Notes: generated by a model from the letters alone, not told the origin. DNA of 64,000 bases from Terebella lapidaria (GCA_949152475.1 OX424567.1:30529402-30593401); one strand, 5' to 3'. Positions 1 to 12,077 are shown, numbered from the stretch's first letter. A program made the numbers and translations.

Positions 1-156
1 GAGAAGCATTTAGTGACCTTCCAGCGGGAACACCCGGATATCTTCCAGAAGGTTCTAGATCTTTACCAACATGACATGGATTCATACGGATACAGTTGGG
101 ATACCAAAAACAACAGTACATGTGGTTATGGTGGCAGTGAGGACGTCTGTTGTTGA
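1..156 (+). CDS. Carbohydrate sulfotransferase-like, C-terminal end (partial)
   Basis: The first frame is open from the left edge to TGA at 154-156 and gives the last 51 residues of a protein. The stretch containing FQREHPDIF and LYQHDMDSYGYSWD resembles the C-terminal end of Golgi carbohydrate sulfotransferases of the CHST/HNK-1 type (Sulfotransfer_2 family). In those proteins an LY..D...FGY motif closes the catalytic domain. Such enzymes move sulfate from PAPS to sugars of glycosaminoglycans or glycoproteins. The PAPS-binding motifs would lie in upstream sequence outside the window. After the homologous block comes a short Cys/Gly-rich tail ending CC. A possible polyadenylation signal lies about 140 bp downstream. 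Family assignment rests on this short block only, so another sulfotransferase subfamily is possible. Confidence 0.6.
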   Translation, partial: EKHLVTFQREHPDIFQKVLDLYQHDMDSYGYSWDTKNNSTCGYGGSEDVCC

Positions 157-297
157 TAAATTGTTGATATGTCTTGTGGCGATTGCGTGGAAACTACTGC
201 AGAATATTGGAATTTCATTGCAAGCACTGAAAAATAATCGTTATGTTCTCTTGAACGTTATATATTATTGAACACATATGTGTTGGAAAGTTTTTGA

Positions 298-303
298 AAT
301 AAA
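298..303 (+). terminator. Putative polyadenylation signal of the sulfotransferase-like gene
   Basis: AATAAA lies 142 bp after the stop codon at 156, followed by an A-rich stretch and then T-rich sequence. This is the first canonical hexamer downstream of the exon. Confidence 0.45.
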
Positions 304-1035
304 AAACACACATCAATCGTGGATTTTGAGAAAATTATTTTAAAGTTTTAAATTGTGTCAATTCGGCAGAATTCGTCACTAAAGTGGCCGCAGAATGACC
401 AAAAACGATTCAATGGGGAAAATAAACGTCTCCATTTATTTCTTTGGACGGACGGAAAACCATGACAATACGTGTAGCTTATCGGCACATCTGGTTCGGT
501 AAACTAAAAATGTTTTTCGATTTTTAGTGGTATGAATAGTAGAGTTATTTGATTGATGGTACGTCCGCTGTCCTACGGAATTTGGTGACGTTGAACCAGA
601 TATTGTATTTTATAGTTGACATTATGAAAACGTATTTGAAGGATTTTGAAATCAAATTCATTTCGAAAACTTATTCAAATTTGCGAAGTACACACATGTA
701 CAATTACAAGTATCGAGTAATTAATTCAACAAAATCAATTAATTAAATAACTGATTACGTTTTAATAATCAAGTACTCCTACAAATATTTGTGATAACCT
801 ACTTATTTTCTTTGAAGAATAATACACTACATGTACACTGAATATATTCATGTACGTACATCACCTAAATAAATACTGGATCAACCACTATAAATGATAT
901 AATCGGCAAATTTTTGAACGTCATTCCGAGTTTCCTGATCAAGCATAGTTTGTCTTGTAAGCTATTTTTCTGAGACCACATGCATATTGTAATTGGCTTG
1001 GAACAAATAGGTTTTCTGCCAATATCACATTAAGC

Positions 1036-1085
1036 TGCATGACTCAAAGCCGGGAGGTCATGACTTCGAATCCCATATCGCGGAG
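1036..1085 (+). repeat. Possible tRNA-derived SINE remnant
   Basis: A stretch containing GACTTCGAATCCC resembles the internal B-box of RNA polymerase III promoters, and TGACTCAAAGCCGGGAGGTC precedes it, as the anticodon-arm side of tRNA-like SINE heads often does. No complete cloverleaf can be drawn and no A-box is clear, so this is at best a decayed SINE head. Confidence 0.25.
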
Positions 1086-1889
1086 AGTCCAAAATACCAA
1101 ACACTTCCAAATCGATTTCGATTTCTACACAAGACTCATTGTCTATGCTACCTCCTATATGAAATAACTGTTCGTCATATTTCACTATCTATGTGAGTCG
1201 CCATAATTTACCTGCAAGTTGCGGTCTACTTTAAATATGAAAGTGAAATATCTGAGACTCTGGTCAAACGTACATGCTTTAAACTATGAATTTGGAACTA
1301 TTACTTTTTTATATGTCGTAAAGACGAATAATATTTCTTTTCTTTTTTTAATTTTATAGAAATAGTGAAACAATATAAAAAAAATAATAGCATAAGCAAT
1401 GTATATTGGTGAAATGAACAGTCATAAAATATTTATCACAAATACTCACAATGCAAATTTGATATATCCTGTTTTTAGACTCGAGTCTTCTCAAATTGCT
1501 GGAAACAGTTTTTTTAAATTTACTGTGATAAAATCGTCACCATATTGCTGCCAAATGTATTTGATGAAGTATTGTAGAAAATACAGTATTTTCTCGGAGA
1601 ACATAGTAAGATATTATTTTATTTTTAATATCTTACTATAACAATAATTTCCGATTTCCTAGTCTTGCGGCAAAATATAATTCAGTCCATAAATGCCTTC
1701 TGCATAAGCGGTCATGATACGGTTTTTGCACGTTGAAGAAAAATCGACCACAAGAATTTTTTTTCTGATCAATCTCAGTTTATGTATATAATGAGATTGC
1801 CGAAAAATGTTAGATTCGTGCAATTCTACCTAGCCATTTGTTTTTAATTCCACTCTTCCCATATTCATACGCGATTTCTGCACAATCAT

Positions 1890-2088
1890 ATACTAATTCC
1901 ATCAGGTGTACAGTAGAAACAACTACATTTAACACACTCTCTGCCCCTGATGACGCCAGTGTGTCTTTGGATAAACTATTTGGTCGGGCTTTGTTTCTAT
2001 TCCAAAATGTTCTATTTTACGTTTGTTTTTGGCATTATCAAAATCTGACTATTGGTGGTAATAGATTGATACTTACATTCCGAGTTTC
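1890..2088 (+). repeat. Dispersed repeat, copy 1
   Basis: This stretch aligns with 49875-50062 in the same orientation. Shared blocks include ACAGTAGAAACAA, CTGCCCCTGATGACGCCA, TTTGGTCGGGCTTTGTTTC, TTGGCATCAT-like and GGTAATAG.TTGAT. The other copy ends in an (ATTC)n run, as the 3' ends of some LINE and SINE families do. No coding capacity is seen. Copy 1 ends about 60 bp from the left inverted repeat of the nested element at 2150. Confidence 0.6.
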
Positions 2089-2330
2089 TTTGTATACTGC
2101 GAATCACAGATTTGCGTCAAATGATCAGTAAAAAGAAACAGTATGTCCACAGTGTGGCAACCGACTACGTGAACGCGCGTTCAATTAGTCAAAGATGGCG
2201 ATAGGCAAATGCGGTTCGTTTTTGTGCACCCAAAATGAGACATTAAAAGTAGCTGTTGCTGAATGAGTGACCACACTTTGGTCAAATATACGGTGGCTCA
2301 TTACCGCCAATTACGTTCGTGTATTTCTCA

Positions 2331-2627
2331 CCCCATTTATAATTACCACCTCATAATATTCACCGCGTTTATAATTTCCACCCCGTTTATAATTATCACC
2401 TCACAATTTTCACCCCCTTTATAATTTACACCCCGTTCATAATTATCACCTCAGAATTACCACCGCGTTTATAATTTCCACCCCGTTTATAATTATCACC
2501 TCACAATTTTCACCTCGTTTATAATTTACACCCGTTCATAATTATCACCTCAGAATTTTCACCCCGTTTATAATTTCCACCCCGTCTATAATTAACACCT
2601 CAGAATTATCACCGAGTTTATAATTAT
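2331..2627 (+). repeat. Degenerate tandem array, left arm
   Basis: Runs of a roughly 20-bp phrase of the form CACC(CCG/TCA) followed by TTTATAATT or CAATTTT, alternating CACCCCGTTTATAATTTC and CACCTCA. The same phrase appears inverted in the right arm (3299-3924), so the two arms could pair as a very long hairpin. Confidence 0.85.
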
Positions 2628-2700
2628 GAATTGATCACAATTATTACTAGGTACAGAATTTCAATTGGTGTATTACTATGAACACTCTTGGTATTCTGTG

Positions 2701-3240
2701 TACCGTATTGACGCGCATATAAGGACATGTCCTCATATATGAGCACATCCTTTTATCCGGACATAAAAACATGTCCTTATATGAGAACTTTCTTTAGAAA
2801 CTGCCTGTAAAACATCTGACCCACATATGAGGACATTTTGCTCGTCGATGATTATAAGTTGTGAAAAATAACGCAACTAGAACACATGTAGCACGTACCA
2901 CCACGTATACCATGTTCAGCATATTAATCTCGAATAATCTTGTGGTCTCAAAATTAAATTGTATTCTAGTTGAATGTATGTGTTATAGACCTACAGCGAA
3001 TTGTGTGTCACTCAAAGGGACAAAATTAATTGCGCCAATAATTTAATTAGGCCCCAATTCTTCGGTTTATAGTAGTGCATATAGTGTCCTTATAAATGAA
3101 TAAACGGGGTGTTTTATGTCTGGATAAAAGACCGTCTCCTTATAAGTGAACATGTTTTGAATTTTCGATATACAAATGTATTGTGATAATGGACAAATCC
3201 ACATATAAGGACCTGTCCTTATATGCGCTTCAATTCGGTA
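2701..3240. mobile_element. Innermost element: 540-bp inverted-repeat unit
   Basis: The left end TACCGTATTGACGCGCATAT continues into AAGGACATGTCC. The right end, 3209-3240, is the inverted copy (about 32 bp, few mismatches). Both termini start TACCG, so a TA target duplication is possible. The interior repeats the palindromic word AAGGACATGTCCTT and variants several times on both sides. It is the third nested level inside 2150-6123. Confidence 0.6.
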
Positions 3241-3298
3241 GCTGTAGAGGCATTTCCACAAAGATCTTGTTGCCCTAGGGCTGCAGATGTTCATGAAG

Positions 3299-3924
3299 TG
3301 AGGTGATAATTATAAACGGGGTGGAAATTATAAACGCGGTGAATATTGTGAGGTGATAATTATAGATGGGGTGGATATTTTGAACTCGGTGAATATTGTG
3401 AGGTGATAATTATAGATGGGGTGGATATTATAAACTCGGTGAATATTGTGAGGTGATAATTATAGATGGGGTGGATATTTTGAACTCGGTGAATATTGTG
3501 AGGTGATAATTATAGATGGGGTGGAAATTATGAACGCGGTGCAAATTATGAGGTGATAATTATAGATGGGGTGGATATTATGAACTCGGTGAATATTGTG
3601 AGGTGATAAATATAGATGGGGTGGAAATTATGAACGCGGTGATAATTCTGAGGTGATAATTATAGATGGGGTGGATATTTTAAACTCGGTGAATATTGTG
3701 AGGTGATAATTATAGACGGGGTGGAAATTATGAATGCGGTGATAATTCTGAGGTGGTAATTATAGATGGGGTGGATATTATAAACTCGGTGAATATTGTG
3801 AGGTGATAATTATAGATGGGGTGGAAATTATAAACGCGGTGAATATTGTGAGGTGATAATTATAGATGGGGTGGAAATTATAAACACGGTGAATATTGTG
3901 AGGTGATAATTATAGACGGGGTGA
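3299..3924 (-). repeat. Degenerate tandem array, right arm
   Basis: About 15 units of the form GAGGTGATAATTATAGATGG followed by GGTGGA(A/T)ATT and (A/T)GAAC.CGGTGAATATTGT. This is the inverted counterpart of 2331-2627 but longer and more regular, so it has expanded independently since the arms formed. Alternating near-identical unit types (AACTCGG versus AACGCGG) suggest that pairs of units were amplified together. Confidence 0.85.
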
Positions 3925-3999
3925 GAAATGCAGGAATATAATTGGCGGTAAGGAGCCACCGTATAAATAACACTCGCAGCACAAAGTGGTCAAAGTCTT

Positions 4000-5815
4000 C
4001 GAGTGTTTTATTCGTTTATGATCAAGATATTGATCAAAGACGTTATCGTTGTGACTACGTGAACGCAAACACTTGACTACGTGAAAGTTGAGCGTGTGTT
4101 TTTTGGTGACTACATGAACGCTTTGAATCGAATGTATTTATGTATGGTAGTGCATTCAAAAGTCAATGAAGAGTAATTGTATTCCTCAAAATTATCTATT
4201 TCAGGTATATGCAACTCACGATGCTGAATTAGAGAGCACGCACTGTCATATAAAGTGAATCAGGGTATCAAGTTATTTTGTAACATTCAATAGGCTTTCA
4301 ATATCTTTCTACATGGTTCTCTCTCTCGAAACTGATGAATTTTGTGACAAATTTCCAGGAATGTGTTTTGTGTCCGGAATACTTGTTGGGCCAGTTGAAA
4401 TAACTATTGTAATAATATTGTTTATAATGCCGTAATTACAAAACAAATACCAAATAAGAGGACCAGAAACCCCAACAACAACACACTGTACTCCAACAGT
4501 ACACAGTACTATGAGGATATTATCCCCGTCTTCACCGGGATGAGAATGGCTTAGTGTAACACACGGAGGCGAAAAGAAAAGGAGCTCAAACTACCGTTAG
4601 TGTGAGCACGGAAATGCACATGATTCCACAACGGAACGAAAAGTCAACAGATATTAAAACCGACAACGTAGCTCAATGTCCGTGCGGGTAGAAATGTATG
4701 AGATAAATATATTCTGAATTGGGCTAAGATTCCCCGTGCTTCAAGGAGGGAATGGATATATTGTCGTCATTGACTGTGGTACCGTCGGCTCATTCAATCA
4801 CGATGTTGAACTGCCATAACTGACCCACGGAATATAACGTATTGAAATAAATACGCAGATCTTCCTTGGGATATGAATTGGTACCAACTTCTCTATGTTT
4901 CTCTTTCTTGCACTTATAAATATTGTGTTGATATGATTCGCAAGTTTCTGCAAAATGAAACGAATTGAAATTACAAAGAAATTTGATTTACAAGAAATTT
5001 GGTTTCCATGGAATGCTCTGGTAGATTTGGGGGAGGGGGAGGAGTGCTAGAAGTAGTGAAATCACCCCTCCTCATGTTGCAATTGTTGTTGCGCCCTTGG
5101 AGCATGGAATATTAAATCTAAGTTGTATTTTGCACAGGGCTATGTGATAACTTTCTGTTTATTCTCTTATCACAAAATCCATGCGAGGGCTAATATAGAC
5201 ACGAGGACGAGATCTAGTAGTTGACCCGCGAAAGGTGTTCTATCATCTTCAGATTTCCAAACCATTATTAGTTTGACATTGGCATTCGAGAACAGAATCC
5301 GGATCAAAACTCAAAAATTGAAACCCATTCAAATAGTGGAACTATATATAACGGTACTGTCGCATTTCTCTGTTGCTAATGCACATACACAATGTACTTA
5401 TCGCGGAGGCCTCGGTTTACTATGGCCCAGCCCCGATGGCCAACGCTCAGTTGTTTGATAAATACAATGTATACATACAAAATGGGTTTAATAGTGTCAT
5501 TGTAATATTTCGTGTTGTTGGACCGTATGTATCTCAGGCAATACTGTAATGAAGATTTTCAATAAATAGATAAGTAAGTCAAATTAATAAATTAATAGAT
5601 CCCCCATTTTTGCATGTCATACAATTTGTAGATGTTTGTAGAGCTGTAGGTCGATACAGGTGTGAATTCTTGTGAAAAATTATTGTGTTGTTTAAACCCT
5701 TTGCCGATAATACAATCCTTTTGTAGTTCATTCGTCATTTCTGCGCATTTTTATTTTTGAATTACTTCAGTTTCAGACCGAGATACGATAAACCGTATAC
5801 ATTTCATACAAAACA
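4000..5815. other. Interior of the outer element, no gene seen
   Basis: No transposase-like frame occurs on either strand. There is a G-rich patch near 5030-5040, and subterminal GACTACGTGAACGC-type words lie at 4052-4115. The open frame at 5273-5458 is short and has no recognisable domain. Confidence 0.5.
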
Positions 5816-6125
5816 ACACAAGCTCGTATGCGCTTTCACTTAGTCGTCTGAATGCGTTCATGTAGTCACGAAAGTTTTTGCTTGTCTGCTTTCACGTAGT
5901 CAGTGTGCGACTTTGGATAGCGTCTATCTCACCAACAGAACTATAATACGATGTCAAATAAAGCTGAACTGTTACATAACTTTCTGATGACCCTAAAACA
6001 TTAACACAGTTCGACCAACGAGACACAGAAAGGCTGATTACCGCTTTGCAAAAACGAACCGCATTTGCCTGTCGCCATCTTTGACTAAGTGAACGCGCGT
6101 TCACGTAGTCGGTTTCCACACTGTG

Positions 6126-8622
6126 ATGTTGATGTGCTGTATATTACACGAATTTCATTTGTGAACAAAAGCAGACTATTATGTCGTAATGACAGTTGTA
6201 TTCCTGGTTTCATTCCAGTCTGCTATGTGGTGTAACTCACTGGAACACGTTATGATATCGCTTCAGGGATAAATATAAGCCATTCCCCTGGACTTGAGGG
6301 GGCATATATGATTCTATGCATATAAATCTCTCCTACATTTCCGTGATTCTATGTCACCATACCTCATGCCATCAGGGGCGGACCCATGATTGTGTCAGCG
6401 GCCCATGTCTTTTCAACCCAATGAATGCTACAATTCAAGTGTTTTCAATCAATCTGAATTAGTCTAAAATTTCTGAATTAGTCTAAAAATACAAATTTGC
6501 ACTTTCCTACACTTCCAATGCGTATGTAGCCATGATTACTGGCAGCGGGCTTGATAATAACACATAATTATGATGTAACATTATGGACCGTGAATATATG
6601 ACATTAGAAGAAAAAATTATACAGTCTGCACTTATTTGCGCATCGTTTTCATTGACCGAGTAGTGATATATGAGTGCTATTCGTGTGTGTTATGGAAATA
6701 CAGTAATACAGTTTGTCTTGCGAGAACAGAATCCAATGTCCGGATTCTCGAAACAGAATAGTGAGTACTTGCTGGCACGCCCAATATGACTCTCCCATGA
6801 ATATCGGTGTTCACGGATTGTTGATGTGTGATACCGGTATATGGATATAAGCGTCAGGGTGTGCACCATGTTCAGTTCAATATATATAGGTGTGCAAACA
6901 TAGGGTATTTATAATTATCATGAACAGTGCACATACACGTTCACTTTTAGTTCTATTTATGACAGAGTCAATAAGACGAATAACTGTTTTCATACTAAAG
7001 TAATATCATTCAAAATTATAACTTGTATTATTGTAATACAAGGATTATGCATCTAATTAACTTTCAAAGAGAAATATGAACAGGTAACGGAGAAGTTGAT
7101 GAAGCGAGCATACTCGCCAATTTGTTTCCGTGAATGCCCGTGATGATTTATTGATCAAGGCCGGCAACCCTAAACCCCACAGAACCTGGGCTAGGGCGGA
7201 CATCTGGGTCCTTCCGACGTGAGAGAAAGGACGTGGAATATCTAAGCCGTGGGGGGTCGATTCAGTTTGTCCAATCGATGGGAATTCAACCTCAATTTCA
7301 GCTCCCCTTGTACACAATGCAACCGATTGATAATTGTCTTCATTTCTTTTCTGATGAGAGGGTATGTTGTTCAAGACAATACTTGATGTCATGTGGAGAT
7401 TAACATAGTAAATTTTGTTTTATATATTATGAGGCTGAATACAAAATTTCAGAGGATGATATAAAGAATAAACTGAATTTCCGTCGAGCATTTGGAGTCG
7501 TCTCTATGCGAGTAGTGGACACTCACGCCCTTTAACGTGGAGTTGACGTAGCGTCTTAGGCTATTTATAGATGTACCGCATACATCTGAAGAGCGCAGAA
7601 ATCGATGACGTAATGATATATGATGTCCTTAAACCGGTGCCAACGCCTACTGTACTTGGGGGAAAACCCCGTGCTTTAATCGGTACGGCTGCCGGCATAT
7701 CATATGGATTTTTCACACCACGGTAGAAGGGGAATCTAGAAATAACAGGTGAGTATGGACTGAAATAGACATATATAAGGGCAATAAACATGTACCAAAC
7801 GGGTGTATTGAGATGATACGAGGATTTGTTTACGTGATATCAGAGCATGTGCAAGATCTTTATTTTTCATACGTTGACATGTGCTGTCACTGCCAGTGTC
7901 ATGCGATGAATGAACGAGTACAATTCCCCCACCAATGGCGCTAAGCCCGATGAGATAGGATAGAGCTACTGGAGAAAAACAATCGAAATAATTAATAAAC
8001 ATCAAACCAAATACCCCTTGTTCGTAAATTTGATCATGACATTGAATCAACCTTGTAATAGTGTCATTCATATTTGCGGTTGATGAAGTTGTTATGAATA
8101 ATGAGCAATATCGATTAGAAAACAACGTACCCTAAGCTTACGCTCATATGGTACCATTAGGTCATTAACGCGACTTTTGTAAGTCCTCATAACAGACAGG
8201 CTGATGCCAAAGGCGATTAATCTTTCTAGGTGGCGTACATACTCACCTACCATACAACTTCATAGTATAAATTCATTATACTCATCCCTAAAATTTCTGA
8301 ATAATAAATGGATGACATAAAGCTGAATACCACCAGCAAATATGACCCGCCCCTACAATAGATCCCTGAATTGACCATTATACAACACACGGCCACAATA
8401 GTGCACTAAGCAGAATGGAAACGTATTCCATACAAATATCATTTTTGTGTGTATCACCTAACCACTTAGAACATAATAAATTGTCCCCTCCACTTGTATC
8501 GAGCGTACCACCCGTACATAATAAAACAAGTGAATAATTTACACCGATGTCCCTAAACATACGACAATACTTGATCAATGTCCTAACATTTTAACCCCCC
8601 CCCCACCCTCCCTATTTTTCAG
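6126..8622. other. Intergenic region upstream of the GPCR gene
   Basis: A+T-rich, no supported gene. Minus-strand frames at 7057-7392, 7561-7791 and 7736-8125 contain pieces such as a hydrophobic stretch (ALSYLIGLSAIGGGIVLV), but their splice phases do not join and no family was recognised. A poly-C/pyrimidine tract at 8591-8620 directly precedes an AG and probably serves the next exon. Confidence 0.4.
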
Positions 8623-9156
8623 GTGCCGGAAGCAGGCGTGGTTATGGGCCCATTACCAAGGCAGTTCAGAGGATGTTATCAAGCGATAATGCCTCCAGAT
8701 GCAGCCCCCCTCGCTTCACCATATAGTACACAGCACATATATATGAGACAACGCTGAAGCATCTAGAGGGAATCTAAGAGGAGATAGTGGCTGCATGATG
8801 ACACCGTCTAGGGCGTTGCCTCCGTGGACAGCGCCTGCTTCAACACCGTGTAGACGGACCGACGTGAACCCGTGTTAATGCCCTGGGTAATCACATTGGT
8901 GCGGCGTGCGGACTAATTTGCATTCGCAATATCCATGGCAAATGCAGTTGCGTTTTATCTGAATGTATTGAAGTCCGGAGATGAAGGAATCATCTAAAGT
9001 GGTTCATCAGTGACAATGAGACGTACTGACTGTCGCCAACACCTCATGATTTGGATCTATCAGGGATAAATCTACTCTGACAGTCACACTGTTCTGTATC
9101 AAGTCTTGATTCTCACACCAAACGTACACCAGGAGGGGCTATCATAAACCGCCACC
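8623..9156 (+). other. Probable 5' UTR exon of the GPCR gene
   Basis: A long pyrimidine tract (C-run plus TATTTTTCAG) ends at 8622 and looks like a strong splice acceptor. The sequence then stays free of strong donors up to the ATG at 9157, which sits in an excellent Kozak context (GCCACCATGG). This suggests a noncoding leader exon continuous with coding exon 1. Several upstream ATGs are present, so leader-mediated translational control is possible. Confidence 0.45.
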
Positions 9157-12077
9157 ATGGATGTTATGATGGTGTGTCTCGGCGTCGTGGCGGCGCTAGG
9201 ATGTGCCGCTATTGTGACGTCATTCGTCGCCATCTTTACTCTTCGCCACGTGATCCGGTCCATGGATATATTCCTATCGTCTATCTTATTGACGTTGCTA
9301 GGCAACAGCGCGGTTGTCGTCCTAATGCCTACTGTTCTCTACCTGGCCTCGTATCTACATAGATGGGACACGCTGACATGTAAGATGTACTTATGGGTGG
9401 TCACCGCCCTACGCGTTAATTCCATGGTGAGCCTTGTGGCTATAAGTCTCGAGCGAGTATTGCTCATCCGGCGCCCGGGGAAGTATCACTATAGAGCCAC
9501 TCTGGCAGTCTGCCTGGGCGTGGCGATCACGTGGGTCGTTGCCATGGTGCTAGCTCTGGTCCCAGTCCTCGGCTGGTCTCACTTCAAGTATCGCGAGAGT
9601 GGAGTCAGCGAAGACGAGAGTTACGTTTTGCACGGGTATTGTACGCTTTTCCTGCATGAATTGCATCTTGGATTGGGAATCGGAATACTTGTTTTGGAAT
9701 TCGCATGTGTATTCTCTAGTATCGTTTGTGTATCTGATATCTACTGTCACCTTCGGTATCTGTCGAAGAGAACGTTATTCTCGTCCAAGTCTCGCGACGC
9801 GGTGGCTGTCGGGAGAGATTGCTACGCCGATTTGAAGATGGCAAACTCCCCATCCCACACAGCTAAAATTGGTCACACAAACCCTGCATTCAAAAGCATT
9901 TCTAGTATCAACAAAACGAACGAATTGACTAGCAATGCCGTGATTACCGACGAGAACAGTGCATCTACTGACGTCACGGGGGAACTGCCCCTTGGAACTG
10001 TGCAGGGGTCGGTTCAATTCGCTGCGGCTCTGGACAGCTGCAAAATCGTGATTGTAGCCCTAGCGGTTATGGTCTTAATGGATCATATTCCATATACGGT
10101 ATGTTTCACGTAATAGAGCCACAATTTATTTATACTTTGAATAATTGCACATGGACATGTAAATTGGTTCGTAATATTGCATACTGAAACATGACATCAT
10201 AATGTAGCGATAATTTTGGTTCGTACTATATGGAATTTTACTGATAATTTATGTTGTTGACTGCAGGTTTTGACGACGTACGGAATTGTGCATAACTTCG
10301 ATACTCACATTGGCCAGGTGGTAATGATGTGGCTGTATAGCTTTGAGAGTATTGCTGTGGCCGCGTGTTTGTGGCTGTTCAATGTCCGATACAGGAAGGC
10401 GCATGTGCGAATATTCACGTGTTGGTGCCGTGGGCAGTTCTTCCTCAAAGGTAAACATAACAGAACAAGATTCCGTGTAACAATATATGTGGGCAACATT
10501 ACTAGAGGAGAATTAAATATGGCTATTGATTTCACATTATACTTTATGAAATTGCAATCTCTCCGTTTGGGGCAGAACCATTATGTTCAATCTGATAGCG
10601 ATTGCCTAGTTCATGTCCCTAGTTTGAGCTATAGACCTGAGCATATATCCTTGAGTCGCACAACCGTTGAAATCATTTAATTTTTACTTCAGAAGATGAT
10701 GATGTGATCGCAGATGTTCACAATGTGAAATATTTAGAACCGCCGGACTATGCCTCACATAAAACACGTTACCATGACACCAGCAAAATGGTACATAAAA
10801 CTATCCTCAATGACAAATCCCTGACCAGCCAATCACAACACTGCTACACGAATGACGTCATGGCCTCGACTAGTACGTCATCGAATGGTTCCGCCCACAA
10901 CATGAATGCCTCAAGTGGAGACAACGCAACGTCAAGCCAAGAAACACTGGAAAATACAGGAGATACACAAGAAATTGACCTGTCGTCTATGGTAGCAGCA
11001 CATAAAGTACACGCGAGGCATCTCCGGGAACAAGTTAGTCCGAGAAATTCCAACAGCGATGCTCCTTCTGAAGACAGTGATACTAATAGTTATCTCTCTC
11101 TCAGAAGATTCGTCAACAGATCTTCAGATGATCTTGGAACTCCGTTAACAGGAGGTGTTGAGACAAATGCAGAAACTACACATGAGAACTCAGCCTTCGA
11201 AACTGGAGAGGATTATGAAGTATTGCAGGCTCAAAACTATGGTAACAATACCGCTGGTAGTCATGTTGATATACACAGAGAACAAAGTCAAGAAATCAGA
11301 CTTAACCAAAAGCACGAACAGCCTGGGAAAGAATCAAACGTATTTAGTCATTCAGACCTTCCAGGCCATTCAGATGGCGTACTATCTAGTTCCGCTCAAA
11401 TTCTTGGCCCGAAGGAGGATGTGATGCAACAAAAGAAAGCTGATCCCACTCCAAATGGTGAACCTGTCCACGTAATCAGAACCCAGGACTCTGTCGACAG
11501 TGTTGATGTCAGTCAGGTACAAGCCTATACATTGGATGATATCGAAGAGGCGTTGGAGACCTCAAGGGATAGACTTCATCCGGATACGTTTGGTGCTAGA
11601 AACACTGATTTGGAAATTGCATTATATGCAGAAAATGAAAACAGAAACAATAGCAACGAAGTCGGTTCTGAATGTTCGGTGACCCAAGTAACTTCAGAAG
11701 ATGGTGAAGCATATTATTCATGTGAAAGTGGTGATGCAACAAAACCAGCCAATCACGAATTTGCGCTCCAACATGATCTAGATGGCCGAGAAAAAGAAAC
11801 GATTAACATTCGTGAAGACTCCGATGAATTCGATGAAATATTTCAGTATAAACGCGACAGTACTGCTTTGAGTCTTGCTGATGAACTCCGTGAGGCTCAC
11901 TTCTGCAACTCTTTGGAGAACGACAGCAGTACATCTGAAGACGAGAAATATGCATGTGCCAGCCCACAAGCTGGAAGCTTTGTAAATAGCCCGGTGATGG
12001 AGGAAAATGGCAGAGTAGAAAACGATCAAACGTCACTTCGCGAACAACAAGACGCCCGTTTGAGTACAGTTTATTAA
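9157..12077 (+). CDS. Seven-transmembrane orphan receptor, GPR153/GPR162-like
   Basis: Three coding exons: 9157-10098, 10267-10450 and 10693-12077, with GT-AG introns in phases 0 and 1, giving 836 aa. Hydrophobic helices lie at about 3-28, 36-64, 74-103, 111-139, 167-195, 287-320 and 331-357. Cys75 and Cys162 could form the usual disulfide between helix 3 and the second outer loop. The pattern GW (139-140) followed by HGYC, then E..LGLGIGILVL, and a helix-3 SLER in place of DRY resemble the vertebrate orphan receptors GPR153/GPR162. Helices 6 and 7 lack CWxP and NPxxY. Intracellular loop 3 is about 85 aa. Exon 3 encodes a tail of about 460 aa rich in Ser, Thr, Asp, Glu and Asn, probably disordered. 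The receptor should sit in the plasma membrane; ligand and coupling are unknown. Seven-helix identity is firm, subfamily assignment moderate. Confidence 0.85.

Larger units (their letters stand above)
304..2149. other. Intergenic, no gene seen; repeat remnants
   Basis: A+T-rich sequence without a credible exon on either strand. It holds a possible tRNA-derived SINE remnant near 1036-1085 and a dispersed repeat at 1890-2088 (both listed separately). The open frames here are short, have no recognisable motifs and lack paired splice sites. Confidence 0.6.
2289..3963. mobile_element. Middle element: TA-flanked MITE-like unit with TACGGTGGCT ends
   Basis: The left end begins TACGGTGGCTCATTACCGCC and the right end is its inverted copy with few changes. 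Matching continues inward about 45 bp to TTTCTCACCCC on each side. TA dinucleotides flank both ends (2287-2288 and 3964-3965), the hallmark of Tc1/mariner-type insertion. The interior is two opposed tandem arrays (2331-2627 and 3299-3924) around another inverted-repeat unit. There is no coding capacity. It lies inside the 2150-6123 element, so it was probably inserted later. Confidence 0.75.
2150..6123. mobile_element. Outer DNA-transposon-like element with about 80-bp terminal inverted repeats
   Basis: The left end (2150 to about 2224) and right end (about 6050-6123, inverted) match over roughly 75-80 bp with only a few differences. Both begin CAGTGTGG and carry GACTACGTGAACGC and GGCAAATGCGGTTCG. 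The word GACTACGTGAACGC and its variants recur near both ends (about 4052, 4074, 4106, and inverted near 5848 and 5887), as subterminal transposase-binding repeats do. Within the right end the word and its complement meet in a near-perfect 28-bp palindrome. No transposase ORF is present, so the element is non-autonomous. The CAGTG start suggests hAT, but no clean 8-bp target duplication was found, so the superfamily is left open. Two further inverted-repeat elements sit inside it. Confidence 0.75.

Noticed and set aside
1036-1085. A tRNA gene
   Set aside because: Only a B-box-like motif is present; no acceptor or D-arm pairing could be drawn.
2331-3924. Regular short repeats that resemble a CRISPR array at first sight
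   Set aside because: Units are degenerate, have no unique spacers, occur in two opposed arms inside a eukaryotic inverted-repeat element, and there are no cas genes.
7057-8125. Three neighbouring minus-strand open frames as a possible multi-exon gene
   Set aside because: The acceptor-like sites exist but phases do not join without stops, and no piece matches a known family.
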